Positions 33,745 through 41,110 of a stretch of 64,000 bases of DNA are shown here, piece after piece. The first letter of the stretch is position 1. Each line of letters opens with the position of its first letter. The DNA comes from Amycolatopsis alba DSM 44262 (GTDB lineage: Bacteria; Actinomycetota; Actinomycetes; Mycobacteriales; Pseudonocardiaceae): assembly GCF_000384215.1 (NCBI RefSeq), contig NZ_KB913032.1, forward strand, positions 9,261,605 through 9,325,604. The letters are read 5' to 3'. The notes beneath the pieces are model-generated. The model was not told the origin of the DNA. It searched no databases and saw only the letters and a list, made by a program, of their open reading frames with translations. The translations under genes and the position numbers were made by a program.

Positions 33745-35074
33745 CGGAGACCGGATCGTCGTCGTCGGCGCGGGTGTCGCCGGGCTCCGTTCCGCGGAAC
33801 GCCTGCGGGAACTCGGTTTCGACGGCGAGATCGTGCTGGTCGGCGACGAACCGCGGAAGCCCTACCACCGGCCGATGGTGTCGAAGGAGCTCGTCACCGG
33901 CGGGGTGAAACCGGTGGCCGCGAGCCTGGAGCCGTATCTGGACCTGGACGTCCACTGGCGGCTCGGCACCCGCGCGACCTGGCTCGACACGAAGGAACGC
34001 ACGGTCCACCTGCCGGGCGGGGAATCCCTTTGGTACGACGGCCTCATCGTCGCGACCGGCGTCTATCCCCGGCATCTCCCCGGCTCTCCGCGCCACGACC
34101 CCCGTGTCCGGGTGCTGCGCACCGTGGAGGATTCACTGGCCGTCCGGCGGGCTTTGGGGAACAGCAACAAGTCCGTCGTGGTGATCGGCAGCGGCCTGAT
34201 CGGGAACGAGTTCGCCGCGTCGATGCGGTACCTGGGCCGCGACGTCACGCTCATCGGCCACGCGAAGGCGCCCTTGCACCGCTTCGGGGAGCGGATCGCG
34301 TCGGCGCTCGCCAAGGAACACCAGCACCATCGCGCGAAGCTGGCGATGAACACCGAGGTGCGGAACTGGATCAGCACCAAGGAGACGGTCGGGCTGCACC
34401 TGACCAACAACCAGTTCCTGGTGGCCAGTTGTGTCGTGCTCTCGATCGGCAGCGTGCCGGCCGTGGACTGGCTGCGCGGCTCGGAGCTGACCATCGACGA
34501 CGGCGTCCTGTGCGAGGCGACGCTGTTCGCCGTCGGGGCGGAAGACGTCGTGGTCGCCGGCGACGTCGCGAAGTGGCCGAACCTGCGGATCGACGAGACC
34601 CCGCGCCGCGTCGAGCACTGGATGAACGGTGTCGAATCCGGGCGGGCGGCGGCGGAAAGCCTGATGCTGGGCCGGGGCAGCGCGCGACCGTACACGCCGC
34701 TCCCCCGCGCCTGGTCGTCGTTGTACGACACGCGACTGCAGACCGTCGGGATGCCGTCGCTGGGCAAGGACACGATCGAACTTTCCGACGGGGTCACCGG
34801 TTTCGTGCGCGAAGGCAGGCTCGTCGGCGCGGCGGGCTGGGATCGGCCGAAGGCGATGATCCACTGGACCGCCGAACTCGACCGGCGGCTGCCGGTGCCC
34901 GAGCCGGTGTTCCCCGCTCCCGCCGTCGCCGGGCCTTCGTTCGCCGCGGCGGAGTCGACGCCGATCGGGGAGGACGTCCTCGCCCCGTTCGAACGGGACT
35001 TCCTGTCCGACACCCCGACCGCGGCCGTACCCGCGCAGGAGGAGATGCCCTGGGCTCGCGTTCCCGCCGGGTGA
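33737..35074 (+). CDS. FAD/NAD(P)-dependent ferredoxin reductase
   Basis: 445 residues. FAD site VVVGAGVAGLRSAERL at 8-23, NAD(P) site VVVIGSGLIGNEFAASMRYLG at about 147-167, and the third flavin segment AVGAEDVVVAGDVAKWPN near 270. This is the putidaredoxin-reductase/rubredoxin-reductase fold. The C-terminal 50 residues (PAPAVAGPSFAAAESTPIGEDVLAPFERDFLSDTPT...) are an extra low-complexity tail. It overlaps the ferredoxin gene and ends the operon. It would load electrons from NAD(P)H onto that ferredoxin. Confidence 0.9.
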   Translation: MSDGDRIVVVGAGVAGLRSAERLRELGFDGEIVLVGDEPRKPYHRPMVSKELVTGGVKPVAASLEPYLDLDVHWRLGTRATWLDTKERTVHLPGGESLWYDGLIVATGVYPRHLPGSPRHDPRVRVLRTVEDSLAVRRALGNSNKSVVVIGSGLIGNEFAASMRYLGRDVTLIGHAKAPLHRFGERIASALAKEHQHHRAKLAMNTEVRNWISTKETVGLHLTNNQFLVASCVVLSIGSVPAVDWLRGSELTIDDGVLCEATLFAVGAEDVVVAGDVAKWPNLRIDETPRRVEHWMNGVESGRAAAESLMLGRGSARPYTPLPRAWSSLYDTRLQTVGMPSLGKDTIELSDGVTGFVREGRLVGAAGWDRPKAMIHWTAELDRRLPVPEPVFPAPAVAGPSFAAAESTPIGEDVLAPFERDFLSDTPTAAVPAQEEMPWARVPAG

Positions 35075-35248
35075 CACGGGATCGCGAACGGACCGGGGCC
35101 GCGCGCGGCGGCCGCGGTCCCCTCAGGTGGCGGTGGGCAGCTGGGCCTCCGCGCCCACCGCCACCCCCTGGGGACGCCGGGAGGATCCGGGTCCGACGGT
35201 GATTCGGGCTCCGTCGGATACCGCCCTTCTGGCTCCCCGTATCCGGTC

Positions 35249-35285
35249 GGGGCCCTTCCAGGCTTGACTCACCTGGGAGGGCCCC
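35249..35285 (+). terminator. Hairpin terminator after the redox operon
   Basis: Arms GGGGCCCTTCCAGG (35249-35262) and CCTGGGAGGGCCCC (35272-35285), one mismatch, 9-base loop; it extends outward with CGGTC/GATCG. It lies 175 bases after the reductase stop. Confidence 0.7.
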
Positions 35286-35300
35286 GATCGATGAACTCGT

Positions 35301-35441
35301 CACTCGCGTGATCAGGGACGTGACTCGCGTGATCGAGGGCGGAACTCGCGTGACGGGATGCCGCACTCGGGTGTGCGGCTTCTGATCACGCGAGTTCCGT
35401 CTCTGATCACGTGAGTGCGGTGTCGCATCACGTGAGTGCGG
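35301..35441. repeat. Inverted array of ACTCGCGTGATC units
   Basis: Four units read ACTCGCGTGA or close variants on the plus strand (35302, 35333, 35344 and a degenerate one near 35365), then three inverted units TGATCACG(C/T)GAGT (near 35383, 35404 and 35425). The same unit builds the 60-bp hairpin at 10012-10071. The cluster can fold into a long branched hairpin. Confidence 0.8.
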
Positions 35442-35510
35442 GTGGACTTCACCGCATCGCGCGCGCGGACGGCTCCCTGCGCGTCGAGCGCACGCGGCGG
35501 AACGCGTTGC

Positions 35511-35553
35511 GAAAGCCACTTTCGCAACCTTCAACGTTGCGAAAGTGGCTTTC
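35511..35553. repeat. Dispersed GAAAGCCACTTTC palindrome, copy 4
   Basis: Perfect 18-bp arms (35511-35528, 35536-35553), 7-base loop CTTCAAC; identical arms to the copy at 19641. Confidence 0.88.
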
Positions 35554-35625
35554 GCGGCACTGCTTTCCCGCGGCACTGCTTCCCGCGGCACCGGTTTCCC
35601 GCGGCACTGCTTTCCCACGTCACCG
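35551..35625. repeat. Degenerate 15-16-base tandem repeat
   Basis: About five units of TTTCCCGCGGCACTGC or a close variant run head to tail from the end of palindrome copy 4 to shortly before copy 5. Confidence 0.75.
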
Positions 35626-35649
35626 CACCGGGCCGGCTCCGGGTGTCGC

Positions 35650-35692
35650 GAAAGCCACTTTCGGGACACCTGATGCCCTGAAAGTGGCTTTC
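35650..35692. repeat. Dispersed GAAAGCCACTTTC palindrome, copy 5
   Basis: Arms 35650-35667 and 35675-35692 with two mismatches, 7-base loop; GGGAC subtype as at 19536. Confidence 0.85.
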
Positions 35693-35758
35693 ACGACACC
35701 GCCCGCCGAGGTAGCGGCCAGGGCGCAGGGGCGTTCGCCCGGCACAGACGCTCGCCAC

Positions 35759-36211
35759 TCACGAGACCGGTGCCTTCACCACCACCGTGTCGTCCGGGCC
35801 GACGAGACGCCCGTCCGAGGCGTGGACCTCCAGCGCCCGCAGCGGGCGCCCGCCGTCGCGGTCCACCAGTTCCGACCGCGGTTCGCCCTCGGCGAAGAAG
35901 TGCGCCTCGCCCCACTGCCGCAGCGCGACGATCACCGGGAACAGGTCGCGCCCCTTCGCCGTCAGGACGTACTCGCTGTAGGTGCTCCCGTCCGAAGCCG
36001 GGACCACGTCGAGCACCCCGTGCCCGACGAGTGCCCGCAGCCGGGCGGACAGGATGTTCTTCGCGACGCCGAGACCGCGCTGGAACTCACCGAAGCGGCG
36101 GACGCCGTCGAAGGCGTCGCGCACGATCAGGAGTGACCACCAGTCGCCGATCGTGTCGAGCGAGCGCGCCACCGGGCACGGAGCTTCGTCGAACGTCGTC
36201 CGCTTCACCAT
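35759..36211 (-). CDS. HxlR-family transcriptional regulator
   Basis: 150 residues. HxlR signature: CPVARSLDTIGDWWSLLIVRDAFDGVRRFGEFQRGLGVAKNILSARLRALVGHGVL, a winged helix with Cys12 near the N-terminus in the position used for redox/electrophile sensing in this family. The C-terminal 40 residues extend beyond the minimal domain. It is divergent from an MFS exporter with only 68 bases between, the usual arrangement for a repressor that controls an efflux pump in response to reactive compounds. A short inverted repeat lies at its start. Confidence 0.9.
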   Translation of the reverse strand: MVKRTTFDEAPCPVARSLDTIGDWWSLLIVRDAFDGVRRFGEFQRGLGVAKNILSARLRALVGHGVLDVVPASDGSTYSEYVLTAKGRDLFPVIVALRQWGEAHFFAEGEPRSELVDRDGGRPLRALEVHASDGRLVGPDDTVVVKAPVS

Positions 36212-36228
36212 GGTTGCATCTTACAACC
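36211..36228. promoter_or_regulatory. Candidate HxlR operator
   Basis: TGGTTGCATCTTACAACC contains the inverted repeat GGTTG/CAACC around a 7-base centre, directly at the HxlR start and in the divergent promoter with the MFS gene. A second weak symmetry, GTGGT/ACCAC, lies at about 36249-36269. Confidence 0.45.
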
Positions 36229-36279
36229 GGACTGTTCTACCGTCCCAGTGGTAGCAAGTTGAAACCACTTGGAGGATGT

Positions 36280-37419
36280 GTGCGATCCGGAGTCGTCCTG
36301 TTGTTCGCCGTGGCCGCCGGGACGGCCGTCGCCACGATCTACTTCGCCCAGCCCCTGCTCGTCACCATGGGCGCCGACCTCGGGATCGCCGCGTCGACCG
36401 TGGGCGGCATCGTCACGCTCACCCAGCTCGGCTACGGCCTGGGCCTGTTCCTGCTGGTCCCGCTCGGCGACCTGCTCGACCGGCGGCGGCTCGTCGTCGG
36501 GCTGCTGACCCTGCTCGCGGTGGCCGAACTGGTGGCCGCGACCGCTACGAACGAGGTCGTACTGCTCGCCGGGATGGCGGCGATCGGCGTGCTCGCGGTG
36601 GTCACGCAGCTGCTGGTCGCGTTCGCGGCCTCGCTGGCGGACCCGGCCGGGCGCGGGCGCGTGGTCGGCCTCGTGACGACCGGCGTCGTCCTCGGGATCC
36701 TGCTCGCGCGCACGGTGTCCGGGACGCTGGCCGACCTCGCCGGCTGGCGCGCGGTGTACGTGGTGTCCGCCGGGGTGACCGTGCTGATCGCGATCGTGCT
36801 GTACCGCGTGCTGCCCTCCTCGACCGGAAACGGCATGGGCTACCGGCGGCTGCTGCGTTCCACCCTGGCGCTTTTCGTCCGGGAACCGGTCTTCCGGACG
36901 CGCGGAACGCTCGCGCTGCTGATCTTCGCCGCTTTCGGCACCCTCTGGAGCTCGGTCGCCTTGCCGCTCAGCGAGGACGGCCTGTCGCATACCGCCATCG
37001 GCGCGTTCGGGCTGGCCGGGGCGGCGGGCGCGCTGGCGGCGGCGCCCGCCGGACGGCTCGCGGACCGCGGCCGCGCACAGTGGACGACCGGGCTCGCGCT
37101 CGGTCTGCTCCTGCTCTCGTGGCTGCCGCTGGGTTTCACGCGCGTGTCACTGTGGGCCCTGGCGGCGGGCGCGATCCTGCTCGATCTGGCCGTCCAGGCC
37201 GTGCACGTCACGAGCCAGACGCTGATCTACCCGCTCCGGCCGGACGCCGGCAGCAGGCTGATCGGCGGGTACATGATCTTCTACTCCGTCGGCAGCGGCG
37301 TGGGAGCCATCGGCTCGACGGCCGTCTACGCGATCGCGGGCTGGACCGGCGTCTGCCTGCTCGGCGCGGCCTTCAGCGCGTTGGCGCTCGCCACGTGGAG
37401 CGTCAAAGCCGCTCGATGA
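36280..37419 (+). CDS. MFS efflux transporter
   Basis: 379 residues from GTG 36280, with GGAGG upstream. About 12 transmembrane helices; the inter-helix motif GDLLDRRRLVVGLL after helix 2 is the MFS motif A (G-x-L-x-D-R). The loop after helix 6 is short and basic. The sequence opening (LFAVAAGTAVATIYFAQPLLVTMGADLGI) is typical of the YnfM/arabinose-efflux-like subgroup. It is divergent from an HxlR repressor, suggesting inducible export of a toxic compound. Its last 17 bases overlap the convergent fadA6 gene. Confidence 0.88.
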   Translation: MRSGVVLLFAVAAGTAVATIYFAQPLLVTMGADLGIAASTVGGIVTLTQLGYGLGLFLLVPLGDLLDRRRLVVGLLTLLAVAELVAATATNEVVLLAGMAAIGVLAVVTQLLVAFAASLADPAGRGRVVGLVTTGVVLGILLARTVSGTLADLAGWRAVYVVSAGVTVLIAIVLYRVLPSSTGNGMGYRRLLRSTLALFVREPVFRTRGTLALLIFAAFGTLWSSVALPLSEDGLSHTAIGAFGLAGAAGALAAAPAGRLADRGRAQWTTGLALGLLLLSWLPLGFTRVSLWALAAGAILLDLAVQAVHVTSQTLIYPLRPDAGSRLIGGYMIFYSVGSGVGAIGSTAVYAIAGWTGVCLLGAAFSALALATWSVKAAR

Positions 37420-38554
37420 TCGTGACGTTCGCCGTCCCGCCGCCCTCGCACATCGTCTGCAGCCCGTAGCGTCCGCCGCGGCGTTCGAGTTCGTGCAGCA
37501 GGGTCGCGAACAGTTTCGTCCCGGTCGCCCCGATGGGGTGACCGAGCGCGATCCCACCGCCGTTGACGTTGACCCGGTCCGGATCGGCGCCCGTCTCCTC
37601 GATCCACGCCAGGACGACACTCGCGAACGCCTCGTTGACCTCGAACAGGTCGATGTCCTCGATGCTCAGCCCGGTCTTCCGCAGCGCGTGCGCGGTCGCC
37701 GGGATCGGCCCGGTCAGCATCCACACCGGATCCGCCGCCCGCACCGAAAGATGGTGGATCCTGGCGCGCGGGGTGAGGCCGTGTTCCTCGACGAACTTCT
37801 CCGACGCGATGAGGGTCGCGCTGGCGCCGTCCGAGATCTGGCTGGCCACGGCCGCGGTAATGCGCGAACCCTCGCTCAGCGGCTTCAGCCCGGCCATCCG
37901 TTCCAGCGTGGTGTCCCGCCTGGGCCCTTCGTCCAGGCCGACACCGGCGAACGGCGTGATCTCGGCGGCGAACCGGCCTTCGTCGATGGCCGCGATCGCG
38001 CGCTGATGACTGCGGAAGGCGAATTCCTCCATCGCCTCGCGGGTCAGGTCCCAGTGCTCGGCGATCATGTCGGCGCTGCGGAACTGCGAAACCTCGACGC
38101 TGCCGTACCGCTCCTGCCAGCCCTTCGAACCGGAGAACGGGTCCTCGAAGCCGTACTCGCGCCCGGCGAGCATCGCCGCGCTGATCGGGATAGCGCTCAT
38201 GTTCTGCACGCCGCCGGCGAGCACGAGGTCCATCGTCCCGGACAGCACCGCCTGCGCGGCGAAGTGCACGGCCTGCTGGCTCGAACCGCACTGCCGGTCG
38301 ACCGTCACACCGGGCACGTGATGCCCGAATCCCGCCGCGAGCCACGCCGTCCGCGCGATGTTCCCCGACTGCGGTCCGAGCGTGTCGGTGCAGCCCAGGA
38401 TGACGTCGTCGACCAGGTCCGCGTCGACCCCCGATCGTTCGACGACGGCCTGGATGACGTGGGCGCCGAGATCCGCGGAATGGACGCCGCTGAGCGATCC
38501 CCCGCGTTTGCCGACGGGGGTCCGGACCGCGTCAAGTACATACGCCTCAGCCAC
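37403..38554 (-). CDS. fadA6: Thiolase FadA6 of the HIP pathway
   Basis: 383 residues from GTG 38554, which has GGAGGCG just upstream; an ATG at 38575 has no such site. Thiolase residues: Cys in VDRQCGSSQQAVHF (about residue 87), ALGHPIGATG and QTMCEGGGTANV. FadA6 (Rv3556c) thiolytically cleaves the linear beta-keto diacid-CoA formed after ring C opens. It starts within the last 8 bases of kstR2 (GTGGCTGA overlap), so it is the last gene of the fadE30-ipdF-kstR2-fadA6 operon, the mycobacterial order. Confidence 0.92.
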   Translation of the reverse strand: MAEAYVLDAVRTPVGKRGGSLSGVHSADLGAHVIQAVVERSGVDADLVDDVILGCTDTLGPQSGNIARTAWLAAGFGHHVPGVTVDRQCGSSQQAVHFAAQAVLSGTMDLVLAGGVQNMSAIPISAAMLAGREYGFEDPFSGSKGWQERYGSVEVSQFRSADMIAEHWDLTREAMEEFAFRSHQRAIAAIDEGRFAAEITPFAGVGLDEGPRRDTTLERMAGLKPLSEGSRITAAVASQISDGASATLIASEKFVEEHGLTPRARIHHLSVRAADPVWMLTGPIPATAHALRKTGLSIEDIDLFEVNEAFASVVLAWIEETGADPDRVNVNGGGIALGHPIGATGTKLFATLLHELERRGGRYGLQTMCEGGGTANVTIIERL

Positions 38555-39149
38555 GCCGCCTCCTTTTGGTTGCAATGCCGTCCAGCAGGATCCCGAGGTA
38601 CTGCTGCGCGACGTCGTCCGCGCTCAGCGATCCGTCGGGGTTGTACCAGCGCACCGCCACCCAGACGGTGTCGCGGATGAACCGGTAGGTGAGTTCGACG
38701 TCGAGGTCCTCGCGGAACACACCGGCCGCGATGCCGTCGGTGAGGATCCCGTTCCACAGTTTGCGGAACTCGGTGTTGCGGTCGGTGAGGTAGCCGAACC
38801 GCGGCAACTGCATCAGGTGCTTCGCTTCGGACTGGTAGATCGCCACCTCGGCGGGCCGCCGGTGAATGGACTCGAACGACGCCACGACGACGGCTTCGAG
38901 CGTCTCCCGCGGGCCTCGGCCTTCCGCGACGATCTCGGCGTAGGCGCCGAAGAGTTCGTCGAGGAACACGGTGAGGATCTCGTCGGCCATCGACTCCTTC
39001 GAGTCGAAATGGTGGTAGAGGCTGCCCGAAAGGATGCCCGCCGCGTCCGCGATGTCCCGCACGGTGGTGGAGACGTACCCGCGCTCGGCGAACAGCTTCG
39101 CCGCGAGGGCGAGCAGTTCGGCGCGGCGGGACCCTGGACTGGCTTTCAT
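38547..39149 (-). CDS. kstR2: TetR-family repressor KstR2
   Basis: 200 residues from ATG 39149, preceded by GAGG with good spacing; ATG 39164, overlapping ipdF, would add five residues. The HTH region is LFAERGYVSTTVRDIADAAGILSGSLYHHFDSKESM, and the C-terminal half (PRFGYLTDRNTEFRKLWNGILTDGI, YRFIRDTVWVAVRWYNPDGSL) matches mycobacterial KstR2 (Rv3557c) as I recall it. KstR2 represses the HIP genes and is released by HIP-CoA. Perfect and imperfect KstR2 boxes occur at the two HIP promoters in this window (41086 and 23889). Being in the fadE30 operon, it is autoregulated. Confidence 0.93.
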   Translation of the reverse strand: MKASPGSRRAELLALAAKLFAERGYVSTTVRDIADAAGILSGSLYHHFDSKESMADEILTVFLDELFGAYAEIVAEGRGPRETLEAVVVASFESIHRRPAEVAIYQSEAKHLMQLPRFGYLTDRNTEFRKLWNGILTDGIAAGVFREDLDVELTYRFIRDTVWVAVRWYNPDGSLSADDVAQQYLGILLDGIATKRRRRG

Positions 39150-39156
39150 TGCTACC

Positions 39157-39924
39157 TCACGCATGCTGGGAACTCACGGACAAGACCTCGCCGGTGAGGT
39201 ACGACGAGTACTCACTGGCGAGGAACACCATCACATTCGCCACTTCCCAGGGTTCCGCCGCCCTCCCCGAGACCTCGCGGGCGGTGAGTTCGGTGAGCAG
39301 TTCCTCGCTGGTCACCTTGGCCAGGAACGGATGCATCGCCAGGCTCGGCGCGACGGCGTTAACCCGGATGCCGTGCTCGGCGACGTCGACGGCCGCGCAG
39401 CGGGTGAGCGCCATGACGCCCGCCTTCGCCGCCGCGTAGTGCGCCTGTCCGGCCTGCGCACGCCAGCCGATCACCGAGGCGTTGTTGACGATGACCCCGC
39501 CGCCGCCCTGCGCGATGAACCGGTTCACCGCGGCCCTCGTCGCGCGGAAGGTGCCGTTGAGGGTCACGTCGATGACCCGCGACCACTCTTCGTCGGCCAT
39601 GTCCACAATGGACTTCGTGCCGCCGAGGCCGGCGTTGTTGACGAGCACGTCGATCCGGCCGTAGTGCGCGGCGGCTCCGTCGATGAGCGCCCGCACTTGG
39701 TCTTCTTGCGTGACGTCACAGGGAATGGCGTGGACGTCACCTAGTTCGGCCGCCTTCTCCCCGAGCCGCCGCTCATGCCAGTCGCTGATCACGACGCGGG
39801 CGCCTTCCTCCAGCGCGCGCTTCGCCACCGCGGAACCGATCCCGGTTCCGGCCGCCGCCGTCACCACGACCACCTTGTCCCGCAGGAGATTCGCCCCCTC
39901 GGGGTACTTCGGCACCGGAATCAC
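39157..39924 (-). CDS. ipdF: IpdF, short-chain dehydrogenase of the HIP pathway
   Basis: 255 residues from GTG 39924 (overlapping the fadE30 stop as GTGA). SDR: cofactor loop TAAAGTGIGSAVAKRA near residue 20, NNAGLGGTKS, and active-site GQAHYAAAKAG. The N-terminal MIPVPKYPEGANLLRDKVVVVT extension is typical of this orthologue group (Rv3559c). It oxidises the 5-hydroxyl of the HIP-derived CoA thioester, preparing for IpdC. Located between fadE30 and kstR2 as in mycobacteria (the PPE gene found there is absent here). Confidence 0.9.
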   Translation of the reverse strand: MIPVPKYPEGANLLRDKVVVVTAAAGTGIGSAVAKRALEEGARVVISDWHERRLGEKAAELGDVHAIPCDVTQEDQVRALIDGAAAHYGRIDVLVNNAGLGGTKSIVDMADEEWSRVIDVTLNGTFRATRAAVNRFIAQGGGGVIVNNASVIGWRAQAGQAHYAAAKAGVMALTRCAAVDVAEHGIRVNAVAPSLAMHPFLAKVTSEELLTELTAREVSGRAAEPWEVANVMVFLASEYSSYLTGEVLSVSSQHA

Positions 39925-41039
39925 GGTCGCACCTCTCTCGGCAGGCCGAGCACGCGCTCGGCGACGACATTGCGCTGGATCTCGTTGGAGCCGCCGTAAA
40001 TCGTGTCGGCCCTGGTGAAGAGGAAGAGGCTCTGCCAGGCGTCGAGCCCGTCTTCCGCGAGCATGCCCCGCGCGCCGCGGACGAGCATCGCCAGCTCGCC
40101 GAGGTCCCGGTGCCAGTTCGCCCAGACCAGTTTGGACACTTCGGCCACGCCGGGTGACGAGTCGCCCAGGGTGCGGATCGCCTGCGCCCGCATGACCTCC
40201 AAGCCGACCCACGCGCGGTCGATCCGCTCCGCGATCACCGGGTCGTCCGGCGCGATCCTGGTCAGTTCTTCGAGTTCCCGACGGAAGCCGACCTGCTGCC
40301 CGAGCGTCGCGACACCGCGTTCGAACGCGAGGGTGCCCATGGCCACCCGCCAGCCTTCACCGGGTTCGCCGACGACGAGGTCCTTCGCCGTGCGGGCGCC
40401 GTCGAAGAAGACTTCGTTGAACTCCGACGTCCCGGTGAGCTGCCGGATCGGGCGGACCTCGACCCCCGGTTGCCGCATCGGAACGAGCAAATAGGACAGT
40501 CCTTTGTGGCGTTTCGAGCCGGGTTCGGTCCTGGCGAGGACGAAACACCAGTCGGCCACGTGCGCGAGCGACGTCCACACCTTCTGGCCGTGCAGCACCC
40601 ACTCGTCGCCTTCGAGGGTCGCGGTGGTCGACACCGCGGCGAGATCGGATCCGGCGCCGGGTTCGGAATAGCCCTGGCACCACAGTTCCTCGACGGCCAC
40701 GATCGGCGGGAGGAACCGTTCCCGTTGCTCCGGCGTGCCGAACGCGATCAAGGTGGGCCCCAGGAGTTCCTGTGCCAGGTGACTCACCCGCGCCGGCGCG
40801 CCCGCTCGCGCGTATTCCTCGTGGAAGACGACCTGTTGATCCAGCGTCGCGCCCTGACCGCCGTGCTCGGACGGCCAGCCGACGCAGGTCCAGCCCGCCG
40901 CGGCGAGCCGCCGTTCCCACTCCACCCGTTCGTCGAAGGCCTCGTGTTCACGTCCCGGACCGCCCAAACCGCGCAGTTCCGGCGGCAGATTGTCCGCCAG
41001 CCAGGTGCGCACACGGTCGCGGAAACCGTCCTGAGCCAC
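39921..41039 (-). CDS. fadE30: Acyl-CoA dehydrogenase FadE30
   Basis: 372 residues, GTG start. Full acyl-CoA dehydrogenase layout: helical N-terminal domain, the FAD-contacting strand CQGYSEPGAGSDLAAVSTTATLEGDEWVLHGQKVWTS in the middle, and the C-terminal helical domain ending QRNVVAERVLGLPREVRP. FadE30 (Rv3560c) is proposed to carry out the first dehydrogenation of the HIP-CoA propionyl chain. First gene of a four-gene minus-strand operon, divergent from fadD3 across a perfect KstR2 operator. Confidence 0.92.
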   Translation of the reverse strand: MAQDGFRDRVRTWLADNLPPELRGLGGPGREHEAFDERVEWERRLAAAGWTCVGWPSEHGGQGATLDQQVVFHEEYARAGAPARVSHLAQELLGPTLIAFGTPEQRERFLPPIVAVEELWCQGYSEPGAGSDLAAVSTTATLEGDEWVLHGQKVWTSLAHVADWCFVLARTEPGSKRHKGLSYLLVPMRQPGVEVRPIRQLTGTSEFNEVFFDGARTAKDLVVGEPGEGWRVAMGTLAFERGVATLGQQVGFRRELEELTRIAPDDPVIAERIDRAWVGLEVMRAQAIRTLGDSSPGVAEVSKLVWANWHRDLGELAMLVRGARGMLAEDGLDAWQSLFLFTRADTIYGGSNEIQRNVVAERVLGLPREVRP

Positions 41040-41085
41040 ACATGCCTCCTCTAGCCAAACCAGAGCCTGCTGCGTAGGCTACCCT

Positions 41086-41099
41086 ACCAAGCACTTGCT
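41086..41099. promoter_or_regulatory. KstR2 operator (perfect) between fadE30 and fadD3
   Basis: ACCAAGCACTTGCT matches AnCAAGnnCTTGnT exactly. It lies 47 bases from the fadE30 start and 12 bases from the fadD3 start. Confidence 0.9.
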
Positions 41100-41110
41100 A
41101 GGGAGATTCG

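Larger units (their letters stand above)
35075..35758. other. 684-bp gene-free region composed of repeats
   Basis: Lies between the convergent ferredoxin reductase and HxlR genes. It holds a hairpin (35249-35285), an inverted array of ACTCGCGTGATC units (35301-35441), two GAAAGCCACTTTC palindromes (35511-35553 and 35650-35692) and a degenerate 16-base tandem repeat (35551-35625). No credible gene is seen. Confidence 0.8.

Noticed and set aside
35301..35441. An attachment site or integron-like array
   Set aside because: No integrase gene or tRNA is nearby, and the repeats lie in a purely intergenic, convergent setting like the hairpin at 10012.
36211..36270. A KstR2 box between HxlR and MFS (CAAGTT near 36255)
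   Set aside because: Only one half-site resembles the consensus; the position fits an HxlR target better.
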